A stretch of DNA of 7,446 nt. Source: an uncultured Bacteroides sp. (GTDB lineage Bacteria > Bacteroidota > Bacteroidia > Bacteroidales > Bacteroidaceae). The notes beneath the pieces were generated by a model. The model was given only the letters and a program-made list of their open reading frames with translations. It was not told the DNA's origin and searched no databases. This document shows, in pieces, positions 7,184 to 7,446 of the stretch; position 1 is the first letter of the stretch; every line of letters starts with the position of its first letter. A program made the translations under genes and the position numbers. The stretch covers positions 1-7,446 of the forward strand of contig CAMTFK010000225.1 of NCBI GenBank assembly GCA_947071285.1. The letters are read 5' to 3'.

Positions 7184-7199
7184 AGGAATTAATCCTTTT
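7184..7199 (+). terminator. Weak candidate terminator after the operon
   Basis: AGGA (7184-7187) pairs with TCCT (7193-7196) around a 5-nt loop and is followed by TTT. The stem is only four base pairs, so it is a poor intrinsic terminator on its own. The much larger hairpin at 7217-7301 may do this work instead, although it lacks a clean T-run. Confidence 0.22.
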
Positions 7200-7325
7200 C
7201 TGAGCGGTTATGAATCAGTTACGAGCTACGGGCTACAAGCTACAAGTGCCTTTCGGAACATAGCGCAGCCACTTGTAGTTTGTAGCCTGTAGCTCGTAAC
7301 TTTACTCCTTTCTGAGCGGATATGA
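7194..7325. repeat. Direct repeats flanking the hairpin
   Basis: CCTTTTCTGAGCGGTTATGA (7194-7213) on the left of the hairpin reappears as CCTTTCTGAGCGGATATGA (7307-7325) on its right, differing by one base and one T. A further 12-nt piece of the right arm, CACTTGTAGTTT (7270-7281), is repeated exactly at 7336-7347. The region therefore looks like a repeat module that was duplicated and partly lost. Confidence 0.75.
7217..7301. repeat. Large imperfect inverted repeat (32-bp stem, 21-nt loop) with heptad arms
   Basis: The left arm 7217-7248 is the reverse complement of the right arm 7270-7301, except for two positions that would still pair as G-U in RNA. The loop is 7249-7269. Each arm is itself made of three 7-bp units of form RRGCTAC: GAGCTAC, GGGCTAC and AAGCTAC at 7223-7243, mirrored by GTAGTTT, GTAGCCT and GTAGCTC at 7275-7295. 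It lies 50 nt after the last stop codon. Possible roles are transcript end or protection, or a dispersed palindromic element. No coding potential is seen. Confidence 0.85.
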
Positions 7326-7370
7326 GTTAAACCGGCACTTGTAGTTTATCTTTTATATTTACATCTGATT

Positions 7371-7446
7371 TGAGACGTTATGTGAGGTACCCTCAGTCGT
7401 TATCTTAGGCAGCCTCTGTCGTTATGCGAGGGTATCTCAGTCGTTA
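7371..7446. repeat. Degenerate 22-bp tandem repeat, continuing past the window
   Basis: Four head-to-tail units begin at 7371, 7393, 7415 and 7437; the last is cut by the window end after 10 nt. The best-kept core is TCNGTCGTTAT, TGAGACGTTAT in the first unit, followed by a variable NNNAGG tail. Across unit junctions short inverted repeats occur, clearest as TGAGG-TAC-CCTCA at 7383-7395 and AGGC-A-GCCT at 7408-7416. There are no spacers between units, so it is a tandem repeat. TGAGCGGTTATG at 7201-7212 matches the first unit at 10 of 12 positions, hinting that the flanking direct repeats belong to the same family. Confidence 0.75.

Noticed and set aside
7371..7446. CRISPR array
   Set aside because: The 22-bp units are directly adjacent and degenerate, with no unique spacers and no cas genes in view.

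Overview
The window looks like chromosomal DNA from a gut Bacteroides/Phocaeicola-type bacterium. The evidence is sequence style: promoter elements match the Bacteroidetes consensus (TTTG, about 19 nt, TAnnTTTG), leaders before start codons are A/T-rich rather than Shine-Dalgarno-like, the tRNA 3' end has no encoded CCA, and the secreted protein has a typical Bacteroides signal peptide ending in LSAQ. No species is assigned.

Layout. Positions 1-54 hold the 3' part of a tRNA-Val (anticodon TAC). A LacI-family regulator (104-1126, minus) converges on it. A 175-nt divergent control region (1127-1301) holds two candidate regulator promoters, an 18-bp palindrome that is the best operator candidate, and a weaker promoter facing right. 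Five plus-strand genes follow, with gaps of 11, 4, 27 and 35 nt, so they are probably one operon: an aldo/keto reductase, a zinc-dependent medium-chain dehydrogenase, an amidohydrolase-family lactonase, a FucP-type sugar permease and a secreted beta-propeller protein that resembles a glycoside hydrolase. Positions 7166-7446 are non-coding and repeat-rich: a 32-bp-stem hairpin with heptad-repeat arms, direct repeats around it, and a degenerate 22-bp tandem array running off the end.

How the genes may work together. The three enzymes and the permease fit an oxidative L-galactose route. The propeller protein would release a terminal L-galactose-type sugar outside the cytoplasm and the permease would import it. 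The reductase would oxidise C1 to the lactone, the lactonase would open it to L-galactonate, and the zinc dehydrogenase, which resembles E. coli L-galactonate dehydrogenase (LgoD), would make D-tagaturonate. That product enters the general hexuronate pathway, which would explain why no dehydratase, kinase or aldolase is present. I recall, without being able to look it up, that a route of this shape has been described in Bacteroides vulgatus. The least explained parts are the propeller protein (a candidate L-galactosidase of unassigned family), the transporter's missing proton-coupling aspartate, and the repeat region.
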